Below, in pieces: positions 1 to 6,214 of a stretch of 49,062 nt of DNA. Within the stretch, counting starts at the first letter, position 1. Each line of letters begins with the position of its first letter. The translations under genes and the position numbers were made by a program. Under the pieces are notes generated by a model. That model was not told the origin of the DNA. It saw only the letters and a list, made by a program, of their open reading frames with translations, and did not search any database. This stretch comes from a virus, in the IMG/VR virus record IMGVR_UViG_3300008113_000098, positions 1-49,062 of that record; one strand, given 5' to 3'.

Positions 1-73
1 TAATACAACAACTACAACCCCTACTCCTACCCCTATACCTACTCCTACCTCCGCGCCTACCATACCCAACAAA
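1..73. other. Left-end pyrimidine-rich leader
   Basis: No gene is visible. The stretch is C/T/A-rich, with the 12-mer CCTACTCCTACC at 20-31 and again at 38-49. Positions 60-67 (CCATACCC) and 71-73 begin an inverted repeat whose partner is near the right end (48944-48967). Its reverse complement resembles the G/A-rich stretch at 48981-49003, so the window ends form an extended imperfect dyad if they are joined. Confidence 0.6.
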
Positions 74-123
74 CGCTTGGGAACCTAGGGAGTCCGTGGG
101 ATACCGTGGGAAACCATGGGAAC
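74..123 (+). repeat. Left array of five 10-bp iterons
   Basis: Five contiguous 10-bp units read CGCTTGGGAA, CCTAGGGAGT, CCGTGGGATA, CCGTGGGAAA and CCATGGGAAC, with consensus CCnTGGGAAA. The exact 10-bp period puts each unit on the same face of the helix, as expected for cooperative protein binding. A matching five-unit array lies in inverted orientation at 48904-48953. This may be a replication-origin or packaging-site element. The binding protein is unknown. Confidence 0.8.
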
Positions 124-156
124 CATTTTTATATTCTAGCTATGCAGGTTAGGCAC

Positions 157-185
157 TTGACTTCTGCAATGAAGTTAGCTAGCTT
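157..185 (+). promoter_or_regulatory. Possible weak sigma70-type promoter
   Basis: TTGACT lies at 157-162, and a poor -10 match, TAGCTT, follows 17 bp later at 180-185. The segment TTGACTTCT is identical to the start of the better promoter at 6463. The position just upstream of the first small genes is sensible, but the -10 is weak. Confidence 0.35.
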
Positions 186-224
186 CCCCTAAGTAGTACC
201 AAACCAAAAACAAAGGAGAAAGAG

Positions 225-407
225 ATGATTATTCTCTATCTCGAGAAGTGGGATATGCTTTCCATCTATTACTATAGAGGAAGGGATCTCTTCTGCATCG
301 ACATTTTCGATGAAGAAAATTTCAGCGATTCGATGTCAGCTCTCCGCGATTTCAAGGATGTTCGTAAGTTCTATTCTGACGAAATCATCCACGACGACAA
401 CCTCTAA
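225..407 (+). CDS. Small acidic protein, VRxF-IIHDD family, member 1
   Basis: This 60-residue protein has unknown function. The start is set by a strong Shine-Dalgarno site, AAAGGAGAAAGAG, directly before the ATG. The protein opens with MII, has an IYYY core strand near residues 14-17, and ends with VRKFYSDEIIHDD. The proteins at 5817 and 6026 share this layout: an MII start, an aromatic LxIYYY strand, then VRxF and an I(I)H(E/D)D end. It is therefore one of at least three paralogues. No transmembrane segment or enzyme motif is seen. It is acidic, soluble and probably made early. Confidence 0.8.
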   Translation: MIILYLEKWDMLSIYYYRGRDLFCIDIFDEENFSDSMSALRDFKDVRKFYSDEIIHDDNL

Positions 408-420
408 AAAGGAGAAAGAG

Positions 421-660
421 ATGATTACGATGATTGTAACTTCGGAACCCAGCTGGGAACTCAACATCTACGAGTACGATGAAGAGGGAAAAGTTGTATC
501 TCACTTTTGGTCAAACATCATTGACAAGTGGTTGACCACAACTTTCAATCCTGACTTCTTTCCGAATCTTGAGTATGTTCTTTCCTATAAGGAAAGATTG
601 GCCAAGCTCGGAGGAGAAGAGAAGTATACCATTCTTCACGTTGAATACGAGGAGGAATAA
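421..660 (+). CDS. Small acidic early protein
   Basis: This 79-residue protein has no recognised function. The ATG at 421 is chosen because it follows AAAAGGAGAAAGAG, nearly identical to the ribosome site of the gene at 225. An upstream extension to 310 would overlap that gene. The sequence has MITMIV at the start, an ELNIYEYDEEGK strand-turn like the IYYY strand of the 225 family, and an acidic end (HVEYEEE). It may be a diverged relative of the VRxF-IIHDD family, but the HDD end is absent. A strong inverted repeat and tRNA-Leu follow. Confidence 0.75.
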   Translation: MITMIVTSEPSWELNIYEYDEEGKVVSHFWSNIIDKWLTTTFNPDFFPNLEYVLSYKERLAKLGGEEKYTILHVEYEEE

Positions 661-670
661 ATCCTCATCA

Positions 671-700
671 TTATATACACCATTTTGAGGGTGTATATAA
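671..700 (+). terminator. Strong inverted repeat before tRNA-Leu
   Basis: TTATATACACC (671-681) pairs perfectly with GGTGTATATAA (690-700) across an 8-nt loop. Only a short TTT follows, so intrinsic termination would be weak. The hairpin ends 3 nt before the tRNA acceptor stem, so a role in processing the tRNA 5' end is equally likely. Confidence 0.55.
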
Positions 701-703
701 TTT

Positions 704-785
704 ACTCCCTTGGCGAAAGCGGTAGACGCGAGAGACTTAAAATCTCTTACCGTAAGGTGTGCGGGTTCGAGTCCCGCAGGGAGTA
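704..785 (+). tRNA. tRNA-Leu (anticodon UAA)
   Basis: This is a complete class II tRNA. The acceptor stem is ACTCCCT/AGGGAGT, and the D-arm contains GCGGTAGACGC. The anticodon stem AGAGA/TCTCT carries loop CTTAAAA, giving UAA, which reads UUA Leu codons. A long variable arm (ACC-GTAA-GGT) is present, and the T-arm is GCGGG-TTCGAGT-CCCGC. The discriminator is A785. CCA is not encoded (TTTT follows), so the end must be added by a nucleotidyltransferase. A nucleotidyltransferase-like gene lies next to it. Confidence 0.96.
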
Positions 786-858
786 TTTTCCTATAACCTC
801 TGTCTTCTATAATCCTTAGAAGATATGTTATATCAACTCTCTATAAAGAGAGGTAGTT

Positions 859-1266
859 ATGTTGGCTGCCGAAACTCAGCTTCTTAAGAATTTCCAGATT
901 CTCGACAACATTGAATATCCCGTGTATTCCACGGGATCAAGATTCTTCGGTTATTTCAGGGATTGCAGTGACTGGGATTTTATGGTGGATGAGCGGGCGA
1001 AAGATGAACTTCTTTCTCTCGGTTACAGCCTCATCGAAGATCCAGTCTATGCCGACGGCACAACAACTCTTGTTCTAGGGAAAGATAATTTCCACGTCCA
1101 GTTGTACAAAGAAGATGATCTGAAGATTATGATTGCAATAAGGAATGCAATCAGATCTAACACTTACATGTATCATCTCTACCTGAAGTTGGATAAGAAG
1201 GACAGGAAGATGTTTTGGAAAGGATTGCTTTCCCTGGAAAAAAACCTTTTCAACGTCGAAAAGTAG
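859..1266 (+). CDS. Nucleotidyltransferase-fold protein
   Basis: This 135-residue protein contains STGSRFFGYFRDCSDWDF around residues 24-41. It matches the pol-beta-type nucleotidyltransferase signature of a GS followed by D-h-D, where the two Asp residues bind metal. The expected third carboxylate strand appears as FHVQLYKE, with Gln where Asp is usual, so activity is uncertain. The C-terminal half (NAIRSNTYMYHLYLKL) is helical. An upstream hairpin, CTCTCTATAAAGAGAG, may partly hide the GAGAGG ribosome site. The gene sits between tRNA-Leu and a tRNA-like element, which suggests, but does not prove, a role on RNA ends. Other members of this fold modify proteins or small molecules. Confidence 0.75.
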   Translation: MLAAETQLLKNFQILDNIEYPVYSTGSRFFGYFRDCSDWDFMVDERAKDELLSLGYSLIEDPVYADGTTTLVLGKDNFHVQLYKEDDLKIMIAIRNAIRSNTYMYHLYLKLDKKDRKMFWKGLLSLEKNLFNVEK

Positions 1267-1269
1267 TGT

Positions 1270-1318
1270 AACGGTTAGAAGTTGGGTAGTATGGGAGGTT
1301 CGATTCCTCCCGCCGTTT
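1270..1318 (+). ncRNA. Compact tRNA-like element without anticodon arm
   Basis: AACGGT (1270-1275) pairs with GCCGTT (1312-1317). A perfect T-arm, GGGAGG-TTCGATT-CCTCCC, lies at 1293-1311. The two stacked stems total 12 bp, as in a normal acceptor/T stack. Between them is TAGAAGTTGGGTAGTAT, which resembles a D-loop including the GTTGG motif. There is no room for an anticodon arm. It begins 3 nt after the nucleotidyltransferase stop codon. It could be a minimal tRNA mimic, a processing signal, or the decayed remnant of a tRNA. Confidence 0.55.
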
Positions 1319-1324
1319 TAACTT

Positions 1325-1404
1325 TCTTAAGTCTGTTAGTATTAACGCCTCCGCTCCGCTCCGGCGAACTGCGCCCCTTCGGGAAAAGAGGAGGAGACTT
1401 AAGA
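1325..1404 (+). ncRNA. Structured GC-rich RNA hairpin
   Basis: TCTTAAGTCT (1325-1334) pairs perfectly with AGACTTAAGA (1395-1404). Inside are GC-rich sub-hairpins: CGCC/GGCG (1346-1349 with 1363-1366) and CCC-CTTC-GGG near 1375-1383. CCTCC and GGAGG segments could also pair. The GC-rich core differs from the flanking AT-rich DNA. It contains GGCGAACTGCGC, a motif related to the GC-rich element at 38533-38591. Function is unknown. Confidence 0.55.
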
Positions 1405-1476
1405 GATAGAAGTGTAGTATAAAGAATATATTTCACATCGGAAGTATATTCTATGTATCATCTTAAGGAGGATTTT

Positions 1477-1761
1477 ATGTTTGCAATCACGAGAGGAAAG
1501 GGATTTCATATTACCTTTCCGAACGGTTATGCCCTTTCTGTTCAGTTTGGTCCTTATAATTACTGTGAACACTACGATGTTCCTGACCCCTATGCTCCCT
1601 TGAATGTTTCCAAGTGGAGTTCTAAGGATGCCGAGATCGCAGTTATCAATCCCACGGGAGATCTTATTTCTCTTTCAGAAGGTGATTCATACTCAACCGT
1701 GAAGGGTTACCAGGGATCAGGTGAGTTCGCTTCGTTGGTTGCATACGTCTCCAATCTTTAA
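1477..1761 (+). CDS. Conserved-type phage hypothetical protein
   Basis: This 94-residue protein starts MFAITRGKGFHITFPNG and continues with YALSVQFGPYNYCEHYD. The K-G-F-H-I-T-F-x-N-G ... SVQFGxxNYC pattern recalls a small protein family I associate with phages. No function is known to me. The ATG at 1477 is preferred over 1453 because AAGGAGG sits 6 bp upstream of it. The protein is probably all-beta, with strands around the FHITF and SVQFG segments. It lies directly after the GC-rich hairpin RNA. Confidence 0.75.
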   Translation: MFAITRGKGFHITFPNGYALSVQFGPYNYCEHYDVPDPYAPLNVSKWSSKDAEIAVINPTGDLISLSEGDSYSTVKGYQGSGEFASLVAYVSNL

Positions 1762-1940
1762 CTTCTACTCTCATGCCAAACCTCATTCTTTCACGTTCAG
1801 CAAACAATAACATTCTAACTATCTCTGTGATGGACGGTGTGGCCGTCTGTCAAGAGGTATCGCCAGAGGTTACGCTAGCTGCCCTGCTGTCGTCATCCCC
1901 TCGCCGTCCCTTTCCCTTCTATTCTCTTGACCTCTGCCCC
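1762..1940. other. Gap with no convincing gene
   Basis: I see no supported gene here. A 61-codon frame from 1773 has no ribosome site and low-complexity codons. TTGACC (1927-1932) precedes the much better promoter that starts at 1941. Confidence 0.5.
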
Positions 1941-1969
1941 TTGACAAATCCGACCTAACGTGTTATACT
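1941..1969 (+). promoter_or_regulatory. Near-perfect sigma70-type promoter
   Basis: TTGACA (1941-1946), an exactly 17-bp spacer and TATACT (1964-1969) form the best consensus promoter in the window. Transcription should start near 1976. That places the long hairpin, the tRNA-like fold and then the gene at 2215 on one transcript. Confidence 0.88.
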
Positions 1970-1987
1970 AGGATCATGCGGGACCAC

Positions 1988-2028
1988 AACAAACATAAAA
2001 GTTTCTCACACATTCTTTTATGTTTGTT
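1988..2028 (+). ncRNA. 14-bp perfect hairpin at transcript 5' end
   Basis: AACAAACATAAAAG (1988-2001) pairs perfectly with CTTTTATGTTTGTT (2015-2028) over a 13-nt loop. It begins about 12 nt after the predicted start of the 1941 promoter. It could protect the 5' end or set off the adjoining tRNA-like fold. Confidence 0.7.
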
Positions 2029-2030
2029 CT

Positions 2031-2120
2031 ATCCCACGATAGGTTCCATAAGTTTGATGCGAAGTTTTTCTCTCCGGTTATCTTCGCTCCTTATGTCTGG
2101 TTCGATTCCAGAGTGGGATT
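2031..2120 (+). ncRNA. tRNA-like RNA with one long arm in place of D and anticodon arms
   Basis: The 7-bp acceptor stem is ATCCCAC (2031-2037) with GTGGGAT (2113-2119). A perfect T-arm, TCTGG-TTCGATT-CCAGA (2096-2112), lies directly before the 3' strand, giving the normal 7+5 stack. Between them, GATAGGTTC has a GG that could play the D-loop role. CATAAG pairs with CTTATG, and the inner GCGAAG pairs with CTTCGC, making one long arm with a 17-nt loop. No standard anticodon arm can be drawn. The layout recalls the tRNA-like domain of tmRNA, but no message part is present. Transcription from the 1941 promoter is expected. Confidence 0.65.
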
Positions 2121-2122
2121 TT

Positions 2123-2180
2123 CCAATCATCTCAAATCGGAGATAATTGGACAAATACTATAACACTTCCGTTATAGTAT
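2123..2180 (+). promoter_or_regulatory. Two hairpins in the 5' leader of the gene at 2215
   Basis: CCAAT.ATCTC (2123-2133) pairs with GAGAT.ATTGG (2140-2150), with one mismatch. ATACTATAAC (2155-2164) pairs perfectly with GTTATAGTAT (2171-2180) over the loop ACTTCC. No U-run follows, so these look like mRNA-stabilising or processing hairpins rather than terminators. Confidence 0.55.
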
Positions 2181-2214
2181 ATTTATCAACTCACTTATTT
2201 GTGAGGCTAGTATT

Positions 2215-2745
2215 ATGTCGTTTACTCTTGTTCCAAGCGGTAAGGGCGAAACTGCGAAGGGCGAAGCGAAGTTTTTCGAGTTTGCTGCTTCGAGTGTGAA
2301 GTCTGAGGATTATCCTCATCTTCCTGCTACTTCCGTTGGTGCTGGTGAGTCGAAGCGCAACGTTCCTGTTGTAAAGATTTCTCCCGCGTCAATTCTCGTT
2401 CGTCAGTATCTTTCGGTGGAAGATGCGAAGTCTAGCGCAGTTTCGCGTGGCATTACCGAAGATCGTTTCAACGAAGTTGTTCTTACGCTCATCAACGATG
2501 CGGAGCGTAACGATACGGTGAAGATTGTTCGTGCGCGTGTTTCGGATGCGAAGATTCTTCCGCCCGATGTTCTTGATCTCGCGAAGGATGCGGCAGAGGA
2601 AGTGAATATCTTCGCTGCTACTGAGCGCGGTGCTCGTGAAGGTGCGAAGGTCAAGCTTGACAAGATTACGGAACTCGCGAAGGCAAATGCGAACGACCCG
2701 GAAGCGATGGCTGCTGCAATTATGGCTGCTCTCGGCTTGAAGTAA
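2215..2745 (+). CDS. Probable highly expressed early protein, unknown
   Basis: This 176-residue protein has no recognised domain. GTGAGG upstream acts as the ribosome site. The message carries the strongest promoter in the window (1941) and several stabilising leader hairpins. Codon use is more biased (GCG, GAA, AAG and CGT rich) than in its neighbours, as in strongly expressed genes. The C-terminal third is Ala/Glu/Lys-rich and likely helical (EREGAKVKLDK-like stretch, then AMAAAIMAALGLK). Host takeover or nucleic-acid binding are open guesses. A hairpin terminator-like element follows the stop codon. Confidence 0.75.
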   Translation: MSFTLVPSGKGETAKGEAKFFEFAASSVKSEDYPHLPATSVGAGESKRNVPVVKISPASILVRQYLSVEDAKSSAVSRGITEDRFNEVVLTLINDAERNDTVKIVRARVSDAKILPPDVLDLAKDAAEEVNIFAATERGAREGAKVKLDKITELAKANANDPEAMAAAIMAALGLK

Positions 2746-2762
2746 AACAAGCAGGTAATGAT

Positions 2763-2816
2763 AAAGGTAGGAATGATCTAAGACTCACGTTAGAGTTACA
2801 GATTATTCCTGCCTTT
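2763..2816 (+). terminator. Hairpin between the 2215 and 2855 genes
   Basis: AAAGGTAGGAAT (2763-2774) pairs with ATTCCTGCCTTT (2805-2816), including one wobble, and extends inward through ATCT/AGAT. The T-run after it is short (CTCATTTCC), so it may be a partial terminator or an mRNA 3'-end stabiliser for the strongly expressed gene at 2215. Confidence 0.55.
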
Positions 2817-2854
2817 CTCATTTCCTTCAACGAACCCAAACCGGAAATTGCAAC

Positions 2855-3574
2855 ATGGATTTAACATCCATTCCTCCCGAAGCACTAGAAAGCCTAGTAG
2901 ATAATCTATCTCGAACGGCTCATCATGTCCTTCAATCCTATGCGAACGATAACGAAGTAGCTACTAACTGGCGTACTATCGTTTCGTTTCGTTTAGCTGA
3001 TAACGATCTATTTCACATTCAACGCACCGGATGTGATCTGTCTGTGATCTTTGTTAACGGTTATGAGTTTGCCTCTCTCGACAAGACTAATCGTGCACAG
3101 ATTGCGAAGTTTCGTTTTGCTGCATTCAAGGCTATCAAGCTTGCCGCTACACTTTCCGAAGCAGGCAATGCATTGATTACCGGGGATCTTGCGTATGCTA
3201 TCAATCGTGAACGCAAGCGTTTGCGTCGTGAGGTTATTTCTCATGGCTACAATGCTCTCGATGATAGGTACTTTACAATTGGTGGGACTCTGACTCTTAG
3301 TGATAAGTTGTCAGGCAGAACTCTTTCTGCTCCCATCAATTCAATCATTCCTCTGGAGTCTCAGCTTAGTTCTCTTAAGCATGCACTGTCTCTTATCATG
3401 CTTCAAGATTCAGAGACGGAAGAGATCATTGATCTCCTGGAAACTAAGCGTTATCATTCTTCTATTGTTGTAGAAGAGCCTCCTACTTCCTATACTATCT
3501 CTAGTGTAGGCGAGTCAGTCTCCACGCATGTAGAGTATCGTAACACAACCAATCACAACAATCTTTCCAGCTGA
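2855..3574 (+). CDS. Hypothetical protein, 239 aa
   Basis: I cannot assign this protein to a family. The N-terminal half is likely mixed alpha/beta, with an aromatic strand LFHIQRTGCDLSVIFVNGYEF around residues 52-72. A helical Arg-rich stretch (INRERKRLRREV) sits near residue 115. The C-terminal 50 residues are Ser/Thr-rich and probably disordered. The ribosome site is weak (CCGGA). It lies directly upstream of a small ORF and the SNF2 helicase, so it may belong to the same replication or repair operon. Confidence 0.7.
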   Translation: MDLTSIPPEALESLVDNLSRTAHHVLQSYANDNEVATNWRTIVSFRLADNDLFHIQRTGCDLSVIFVNGYEFASLDKTNRAQIAKFRFAAFKAIKLAATLSEAGNALITGDLAYAINRERKRLRREVISHGYNALDDRYFTIGGTLTLSDKLSGRTLSAPINSIIPLESQLSSLKHALSLIMLQDSETEEIIDLLETKRYHSSIVVEEPPTSYTISSVGESVSTHVEYRNTTNHNNLSS

Positions 3575-3582
3575 GGCCAATC

Positions 3583-3867
3583 ATGATGTATCTTTCTTTC
3601 ATTACTGAACGTTTCTCTTCCGATCCTTTCTTTGTTTCTCCTATTTCTGGTTCTCATCTCCCGAGAGAGGTTAAGTTGTGGATCGCAGCGGAACTCTATC
3701 GTAATACTGACTGGTTCTATGATTATGCCGACGGCCCTTCTTATCTCATCGGCAAGCGTAGCGTAGAGATTTTCCAGCAGGCTATGAAGTTGATGTTTCC
3801 TGACGACGTAGATCGTAAGGAAGTTCTTTCCACTATCGACACGAAAGGAGTAGCTTATGGAATCTAA
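3583..3867 (+). CDS. Hypothetical protein, 94 aa
   Basis: This small protein of unknown role has CTGAGG ahead of two adjacent ATGs (3583 and 3586). Its stop codon lies inside the start region of the helicase gene (11-bp overlap), which points to coupled translation. It contains an aromatic central segment (LYRNTDWFYDYADGPSYL) and a helix (SVEIFQQAMKLMF). It may assist the helicase, but this rests only on coupling. Confidence 0.7.
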   Translation: MMYLSFITERFSSDPFFVSPISGSHLPREVKLWIAAELYRNTDWFYDYADGPSYLIGKRSVEIFQQAMKLMFPDDVDRKEVLSTIDTKGVAYGI

Positions 3868-5575
3868 CATCACTACTCCAACGGAAACTCCTCGTGTTAT
3901 TCACGTGGACATTCGCAAGCAATCCAACACGCGAGTAGTTGTTACACTGGCTAAGGATATTACATTTCCTTACAGTTCGTTCAACGATTACCGCCACAAT
4001 CCTTTCGGCAATGGATTCAACATTCCACTAGAAGAGTCTCCGAATCTTTACACTCTTCTAACCAACGATTACCGACACCTTAACTTCACTATCGACAAGC
4101 ATACGAGTGAATTTATTGAGTCGGTTCTTAACCGTGAGCGCCAGTCATATGACTACGCAGTTGCAAACGATGCACCAGAAGTTAATCATAAGTTGGGACC
4201 AGTTACTCTCCGTCCTTTCCAAGCTGCTGCATTTCGTTATCTCAACTTCAATCAAGATAACAAGATCCTCGCTCTCGACATGGGACTAGGAAAGACTGCG
4301 GTATCTCTTAAGTTTGTAGAAGAGAATAACTACCGCACAATCTTTCTTACAAAGGCTGCTCTCGTAGCTAATCTAGATCGAGAGATTCGCAAGCTCACTA
4401 CGCAACGTCCTGTTATTCTTGGCGGACGTGTGCCGGATGAGACTTGTATGCGCGCACTATTCACGAAAGATTTCCGTTACTTCATTCTTAACTATGAGGT
4501 AGTGGGAACAGAACTAATCACAGAGAAGGATGGTAAAGAGATTATCTCGCATCCGTGGGCAGAACTCTTCAACACTTTATCTTCTGCCGGCATGCTAGAT
4601 TGTATTGTAGCTGACGAAGCGCATTCATTTAAGAACATGAAGGCTAAGCGAACCAAGGCTATTCTTAAGATGAATGCACCTCGCAAGCTTCCGATGACTG
4701 GTACTCCACTAGTTAATCGTTTGCCAGAACTCTTTCCTCTTCTTCACTGGATTGCACCCGAATCATTTCCTTCCGAGCAATCCTTTCTCAACACGTACGA
4801 TAATGGAAGTGGAGCGCCACGCAATCCAAAGCAATTGCAGAAGGCCCTTCTTCCATATATGTTCCGTCGTGCGAAGCGAGATGTTCTCACTGATCTTCCA
4901 CCGATCAATCGTCTAACACATACTGTAACTCTTTCTCCTCTTCATGCAGAACGATACAAGGCTGCATTGGATGGAGTATATAAGACGATTGATGGTGGCG
5001 AGATGGACATCAGTAATACTCTTGTCCAGCTTAATCGTCTTCGTCAGATTGTTGCAGACGCAAAGGCAGATCATGCAGTAGAGTACATTCAGAACTTTCT
5101 CGAAGAAACTGATGAGAAAATTCTGGTCTTTTCTAACTTCACTATGCCTGTCCGTCAGATTGCTGCGGAGATTGGATGTGATGTTATCTTCGGTGATGTT
5201 GAGATGGCCCGCCGGATGAAAATGGTAGACAAGTTCACAACTGATCCAGATACTCGTGTTCTTTGTCTGACTATTCCAACTGGACAAGAAGGACTCAACA
5301 TTACTGCTGCATCTACAATCTTCTTTAACGATCTTGCTTGGACTCCTAAGGATCACACACAAGCGGAAGCGCGTGCGTACGGTCGGTTGAATGACGTACA
5401 CGGTGCAACCGCTGTATATTGTGAGATCGAAAAGACAGTAGATTCTTTCATGAATAGTCTGCTCCAGTATAAGACTAAGATCATCGAGTCTGCTGTAGAA
5501 GGAACTAAGGAGTATGCACAAGCTCAACAGTCCATCATGATGGAAGTTGTTAACTACCTCAAGACTAATAGGTAA
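3857..5575 (+). CDS. SNF2/DEAD-like ATP-dependent helicase
   Basis: This 572-residue superfamily 2 helicase has a full set of motifs. These are Q-like LRPFQAAAFRYL, motif I DMGLGKT (near residue 141), motif II DEAH, motif III TGTPL, a motif IV region KILVFSNF, motif V TGQEGLNI, and motif VI as EARAYGRLND, where the usual QxxxRxxR is degenerate. The spacing and TGTPLxNRLPEL sequence place it in the SNF2-like group. The first 100 residues form a phage-specific N-terminal region. It probably remodels DNA or protein-DNA complexes in replication or repair. The ribosome site AAAGGAG is strong. Confidence 0.92.
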   Translation: MESNITTPTETPRVIHVDIRKQSNTRVVVTLAKDITFPYSSFNDYRHNPFGNGFNIPLEESPNLYTLLTNDYRHLNFTIDKHTSEFIESVLNRERQSYDYAVANDAPEVNHKLGPVTLRPFQAAAFRYLNFNQDNKILALDMGLGKTAVSLKFVEENNYRTIFLTKAALVANLDREIRKLTTQRPVILGGRVPDETCMRALFTKDFRYFILNYEVVGTELITEKDGKEIISHPWAELFNTLSSAGMLDCIVADEAHSFKNMKAKRTKAILKMNAPRKLPMTGTPLVNRLPELFPLLHWIAPESFPSEQSFLNTYDNGSGAPRNPKQLQKALLPYMFRRAKRDVLTDLPPINRLTHTVTLSPLHAERYKAALDGVYKTIDGGEMDISNTLVQLNRLRQIVADAKADHAVEYIQNFLEETDEKILVFSNFTMPVRQIAAEIGCDVIFGDVEMARRMKMVDKFTTDPDTRVLCLTIPTGQEGLNITAASTIFFNDLAWTPKDHTQAEARAYGRLNDVHGATAVYCEIEKTVDSFMNSLLQYKTKIIESAVEGTKEYAQAQQSIMMEVVNYLKTNR

Positions 5576-5577
5576 CC

Positions 5578-5814
5578 ATGTCAAACGATACCGAAGTTAC
5601 TCTCAAGGATTTCATTACTCAACTCCACCAAATCCTAGAGAGTTTTCCAAACGCAGTCGTACCTTTTGCTTCTGAATTCCGTATAGTTCTACAACAGAAC
5701 TTATTTGACAAGACTTCTAAACTTCCCCGTCTTGTCTATAATTATCAGGCACAGCAGGATAGAGATGCTGTCGTTGCTAGAAATCTTTCACTACAAAACC
5801 AAAGGAACTTTTAA
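5578..5814 (+). CDS. Hypothetical protein, 78 aa
   Basis: This small protein follows the helicase by 2 bp. The N-terminal half is a likely amphipathic helix (LKDFITQLHQILESF). The C-terminal half is polar and Gln/Arg-rich (QAQQDRDAVVARNLSLQNQRNF). No family is recognised. It ends 2 bp before the next gene, so it belongs to a tight run of small genes. Confidence 0.65.
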   Translation: MSNDTEVTLKDFITQLHQILESFPNAVVPFASEFRIVLQQNLFDKTSKLPRLVYNYQAQQDRDAVVARNLSLQNQRNF

Positions 5815-5816
5815 TC

Positions 5817-6029
5817 ATGATTATCATTCACGACCCTTACTGGAACACACTCGCTATCTATTATGTAGGAGAAGATGGATCTACCTATGTAGATAGAGAA
5901 AGGCCCAATGGAGAATGGGTTGACAAGACTCGCACATTTGATACACAAGAGAAAGTCCGCAGATACTTCCCTGTCTCTACTATTCACGAAGATGATTCAG
6001 ACACCATTCTAATCGAGGAGGAATCATGA
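5817..6029 (+). CDS. Small acidic protein, VRxF-I(I)HED family, member 2
   Basis: This 70-residue relative of the proteins at 225 and 6026 begins MIIIHDPYWNTLAIYYVG, has an acidic turn, and ends EKVRRYFPVSTIHEDD followed by an acidic tail. The shared signature is MII at the start, LxIYY at residues 13-16, and VR..F....IHxD near the C-terminus. It overlaps the next gene by 4 bp (ATGA), and that neighbour is also a paralogue, suggesting tandem duplication. Function is unknown. Confidence 0.75.
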   Translation: MIIIHDPYWNTLAIYYVGEDGSTYVDRERPNGEWVDKTRTFDTQEKVRRYFPVSTIHEDDSDTILIEEES

Positions 6030-6211
6030 TCATTCGATACTCAGTTACTTTTGAAGATCTCGTTCTCTATTACTACAACGAAAAGAAACAAGTAGTTAAA
6101 GACTACGCATATCTTAATCTTGTGTATGTAGAAGAAGGTTACAATTCATTGAGCGAAGTAAGAGAATTCTGGAAAGATTCTCAAATCATCCACGACGATG
6201 GAGAGGAATAA
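6026..6211 (+). CDS. Small acidic protein, VRxF-IIHDD family, member 3
   Basis: This 61-residue protein is the closest in layout to the one at 225. It opens MII.Y, has LVLYYYNEKKQVVKDY in the middle and ends SEVREFWKDSQIIHDDGEE. Translation is coupled to member 2 by ATGA overlap, with GAGGAG upstream as the ribosome site. The conserved IIHDD end suggests a metal- or partner-binding tip, but this is inference. It is likely a soluble early protein. Confidence 0.78.
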   Translation: MIIRYSVTFEDLVLYYYNEKKQVVKDYAYLNLVYVEEGYNSLSEVREFWKDSQIIHDDGEE

Positions 6212-6214
6212 AAC

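Noticed and set aside
1773-1958. 61-codon frame on the + strand
   Set aside because: No ribosome site, low-complexity codons and overlap with the strong promoter region. Not supported as a gene.
2031-2120. Full tmRNA
   Set aside because: Only the tRNA-like part is visible. No resume codon, tag reading frame or pseudoknots.
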